The notes beneath the pieces are model-generated. The model saw only the letters and a list, made by a program, of their open reading frames with translations. It had not been told where the DNA came from and searched no databases. From Rhizobium sp. Q54 (GTDB taxonomy: Bacteria > Pseudomonadota > Alphaproteobacteria > Rickettsiales > UBA1997): a stretch of 12,343 bases of DNA. The stretch covers positions 1 to 12,343 of the forward strand of contig CAMBES010000031.1 of the NCBI GenBank assembly GCA_945865855.1. Reading direction: 5' to 3'. Shown piece by piece: positions 11,651-12,343 of the stretch (position 1 is the stretch's first letter; each line of letters begins with the position of its first letter). Made by a program: the position numbers and the translations under genes.

Positions 11651-12343
11651 GTGATCTCGCGATTCGTTTTGGACTAGGCGCAATTAAAGCCGTGGGCTTT
11701 GGCACAATGGAAGTGGTCGCCTCAGAACGTAAAGAAAATGGCGACTTCAAAGATGTTTACGACTTTGCCAAACGCATCAGCCCGCGCCTTGTAAATAAAA
11801 AATCCGTCGAGGCTTTAGCTAAGGCCGGCGCTTTCGACAAGGTAGGAAATAATCGCCGCCAAATTGCTGAATCATTTGAAACTCTCGCCGCTTATTCCGC
11901 GCAACAAAATGAAGAATCTTCTTCAAATCAAATGAGTCTTTTTGGTGGAATGGCGGAGGCAAATATTAAGCCAAAACTCAAGCAAACAGAGGACTGGAAT
12001 CGAGCTGAGCGCTTACAAAAAGAATTCGAAGCCTTCGGTTTTTTTCTCAATGAACATCCTATCGACGTAGCAATTCCCGACTTGCGCAAGCGCGGCGTAA
12101 TCTTCTCTGACAAGCTTGAACGCGACGAATTAAAAGACGGAGCCCTTGTAAAAATGGTCGGCGTAATCGCCAATAGTAAGCACCGTTCTAGCGCGCGCGG
12201 ACGTTTTGCCTACATTAATATTTCCGACCCTTTCGGCATTTTTGAAACAATGGTTTTCGACGAAGCGCTAATCACAAATTCACGAGATATCTTGGTTGAC
12301 GGCAGCGTAATTGCCCTTGATTGCCTGATCCGCAGAGATGAAG
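11647..12343 (+). CDS. dnaE: DNA polymerase III alpha subunit, C-terminal fragment only (runs off right edge)
   Basis: The frame is open for 232 codons from ATG 11647 to the window edge. It begins MSDLAIRFGLGAIKAVG, matching the helix-hairpin-helix part that sits far inside a normal DnaE (around residue 820 of about 1160 in E. coli, by eye). It continues with the clamp-binding motif QMSLFG (95-100), RAERLQKEFEAFGFFLNEHP, and an OB fold (VKMVGVIANSKH...GRFAYINISDPFGIFETMVF). The PHP, palm, thumb and most of the finger domains are not encoded: the same frame has a TAA at 11584-11586, and the intervening codons show no DnaE similarity. The start overlaps the uppP stop (ATGA). No intein-C sequence precedes the DnaE residues. 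It may be half of a split polymerase, a duplicated fragment, or an assembly join. The clean frame and intact motifs argue against old decay. Confidence 0.9.
   Translation, partial: MSDLAIRFGLGAIKAVGFGTMEVVASERKENGDFKDVYDFAKRISPRLVNKKSVEALAKAGAFDKVGNNRRQIAESFETLAAYSAQQNEESSSNQMSLFGGMAEANIKPKLKQTEDWNRAERLQKEFEAFGFFLNEHPIDVAIPDLRKRGVIFSDKLERDELKDGALVKMVGVIANSKHRSSARGRFAYINISDPFGIFETMVFDEALITNSRDILVDGSVIALDCLIRRDE

Noticed and set aside
11647..11700. Cyanobacterial-type split intein as the explanation for the dnaE split
   Set aside because: The peptide enters DnaE sequence within about five residues of the ATG. There is no room for the roughly 35-residue intein C-part with its terminal Asn and the following Cys.
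11928..12173. An 81-codon minus-strand frame inside the dnaE fragment
   Set aside because: The plus strand here encodes clear DnaE sequence (clamp motif and following helices), so the minus frame is a shadow.
1..12343. CRISPR arrays, insertion sequences, prophage genes, toxin-antitoxin pairs
   Set aside because: No spaced repeat array, transposase, integrase, phage structural gene or toxin-antitoxin-like gene pair is visible.

Overview
The window looks like a piece of an AT-rich alphaproteobacterial chromosome. The gene set (lolA, tolR, tolA, pgsA, xseB, recR, uppP, dnaE) is Gram-negative, and the small membrane gene beside recR resembles a mostly alphaproteobacterial family (DUF6356). A Rickettsiales-like or Holosporales-like lineage is my best guess from base composition and protein style, but I cannot confirm it without a search. 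The photolyase and several nutrient transporters argue against the most reduced intracellular parasites.

Layout. Bases 1-2317 are a minus-strand operon: MFS (GPH-type) symporter, then a DUF3833 lipoprotein, then a DNA photolyase that runs off the left edge. This trio resembles the photo-oxidative (light/singlet oxygen) stress clusters of other proteobacteria. A 517-base gap with nested inverted repeats follows. Next come cysQ (plus) and a TAXI-type TRAP solute-binding protein (minus). A divergent promoter region separates the latter from a dicarboxylate/amino-acid symporter (plus). The symporter overlaps lolA. lolA is followed by tolR and tolA, without tolQ, tolB or pal. After a 150-base gap that may hold a decayed palindromic repeat, xseB and pgsA overlap on the plus strand.

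Bases 8970-10401 are a tightly packed minus-strand operon, recR - small membrane protein - dedA, with 2-base gaps; its end overlaps the end of pgsA. A 354-base gap with two hairpins and a tandem 11-mer leads to tRNA-Leu(CAA). Then uppP starts 15 bases after the tRNA.

The most striking feature is at the right end. An ATGA overlap links uppP to an open frame that encodes only the C-terminal part of DNA polymerase III alpha (DnaE): helix-hairpin-helix region, beta-clamp-binding motif and OB fold. It begins with its own ATG, and a stop lies in frame upstream. The PHP domain and polymerase active site are not here, so this is either a split dnaE without an intein, a duplicated or rearranged fragment, or an assembly join.

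Many of the genes serve the envelope: LolA carries lipoproteins, TolR/TolA energise the outer membrane, PgsA makes phosphatidylglycerol, and DedA and UppP are linked to undecaprenyl phosphate recycling. A second theme is DNA repair and replication (photolyase, RecR, XseB, DnaE).
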